Assembly: GCF_022201045.2 (NCBI RefSeq)
Contig: NC_068558.1
Location: 49,703,501 to 49,767,500, forward strand
Direction of reading: 5' to 3'
Source of the DNA: Citrus sinensis
Taxonomy: Eukaryota; Streptophyta; Magnoliopsida; Sapindales; Rutaceae
DNA: 64,000 nt
Part shown: piece by piece, positions 63,431-64,000 of the stretch
How the letters are laid out: the number at the start of each line of letters is the position of its first letter
Numbering within the stretch: position 1 is the first letter of the stretch
Program-made: the position numbers and the translations under genes
The notes under the pieces: generated by a model
Database searches by the model: none
The model's input: the letters and a program-made list of their open reading frames with translations, nothing else
Told to the model about the DNA's origin: nothing

Positions 63431-64000
63431 CTGGAAGAATTGCAGGTCATGATTAGTTAACAGTATCAAACTACTGAAATAGATACTGGTAATTCCTCTC
63501 CAAGTTCACATTTTATGTCTTATTTACTTGTCTTTTCGCTTCTCTAAACACCACAGCTAGAAGGGAAAAAAGGGGAAAAAAAAATCGAACTTCTGAATTA
63601 CTTAGATTCAGTTTTCTTCTTTTTCACCATATGGCCAAATAAGCCTCCATCATATCACTCCATTATCCTTGTTTTGACAAACAAAAACCATTGAATTGGC
63701 AAATTCAAACAATTGATTATTAAACTGACATTAGTCTTTGAGTAATGAAGGAAGGAACACAAACCACCAAAATGAACTCGATGCATTACTAAAAAGATCC
63801 AGAGAAAAGAGGCCAGTAAGATAACGGGAAGACTCTAGAGCCACTTACATAATTGTAAATCATAGGAAAGCAAGTAAAACTTTCCGTTCAAAAAAACCGA
63901 AAGTATATAATAATCTCTCGTCAACAAATAACTGTTAACCATTAATACTTATTAGTACCCAAAACTTAAAAAAAAAAAAAAAAAAGAAACCCAGCAAGCA
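63431..64000 (-). other. intron of the coiled-coil gene running off the window
   Basis: Sequence upstream of the 63430 acceptor shows no further recognisable exon. An A-run lies at about 63969-63985. The first exons of the gene should lie beyond the right edge. Confidence 0.5.

Overview
The window is nuclear DNA from a flowering plant, almost certainly a eudicot and probably a rosid (Citrus or a relative is plausible but not proven). It shows GT-AG introns, AT-rich intergenic DNA, many small DNA transposons and tRNA-derived SINEs, and plant-only gene families. Exon structures were read by hand, and every multi-exon gene given here keeps an open frame across all its junctions.

Layout. 0.7-1.6 kb: a cytokinin-response-factor AP2/ERF gene (-). 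4.2-7.4 kb: a ubiquitin-conjugating E2 enzyme (-). 9.5-10.2 kb: an LEA-2/NDR1-HIN1-like membrane protein (-). 12.9-15.5 kb: a glucose-6-phosphate 1-epimerase-like protein (-). 17.8-21.1 kb: a G-box-binding bZIP factor, GBF3 type (-). 29.9-31.9 kb: a GDSL esterase/lipase (+), convergent with a DUF1191 membrane protein at 32.3-33.2 kb (-). 36.8-38.4 kb: the thylakoid curvature protein CURT1A (+), convergent with an intronless eIF1A at 39.7-40.1 kb (-). 42.7-45.9 kb: a BTB-BACK protein of the POB1/LRB group (-). 46-61 kb has only one small protein gene, a two-exon cysteine-rich secreted peptide at 55.7-56.1 kb (-). It also holds two good MIR159-family hairpins and one decayed relative. 61.1 kb to the end: the 3' part of a coiled-coil 'myosin heavy chain-related' gene (-), which runs off the window.

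From memory of the Arabidopsis map, the order CRF - LEA - GBF - GDSL - DUF1191 - CURT1A - BTB - MIR159 - coiled-coil protein interleaves genes that sit in separate duplicated blocks there (around At2g46250-At2g46310, At3g61600-At3g61630 and At4g01120-At4g01160). The window therefore looks like an unreduced ancestral neighbourhood. The MIR159 loci lie where Arabidopsis has MIR159c, between the BTB gene and the coiled-coil gene.

The gene-poor parts are rich in mobile DNA. There are three SINEs with clear target-site duplications, two Mutator-like elements with target-site duplications (one with a 190-bp internal snapback), and two neighbouring MITEs that each carry a 26-bp palindrome differing by paired, compensating changes. 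Several other terminal-inverted-repeat elements and one eroded LTR-like repeat pair are also present. The most notable observations are the MIR159 cluster with variant mature sequences, the paired palindromes and the internal snapback.
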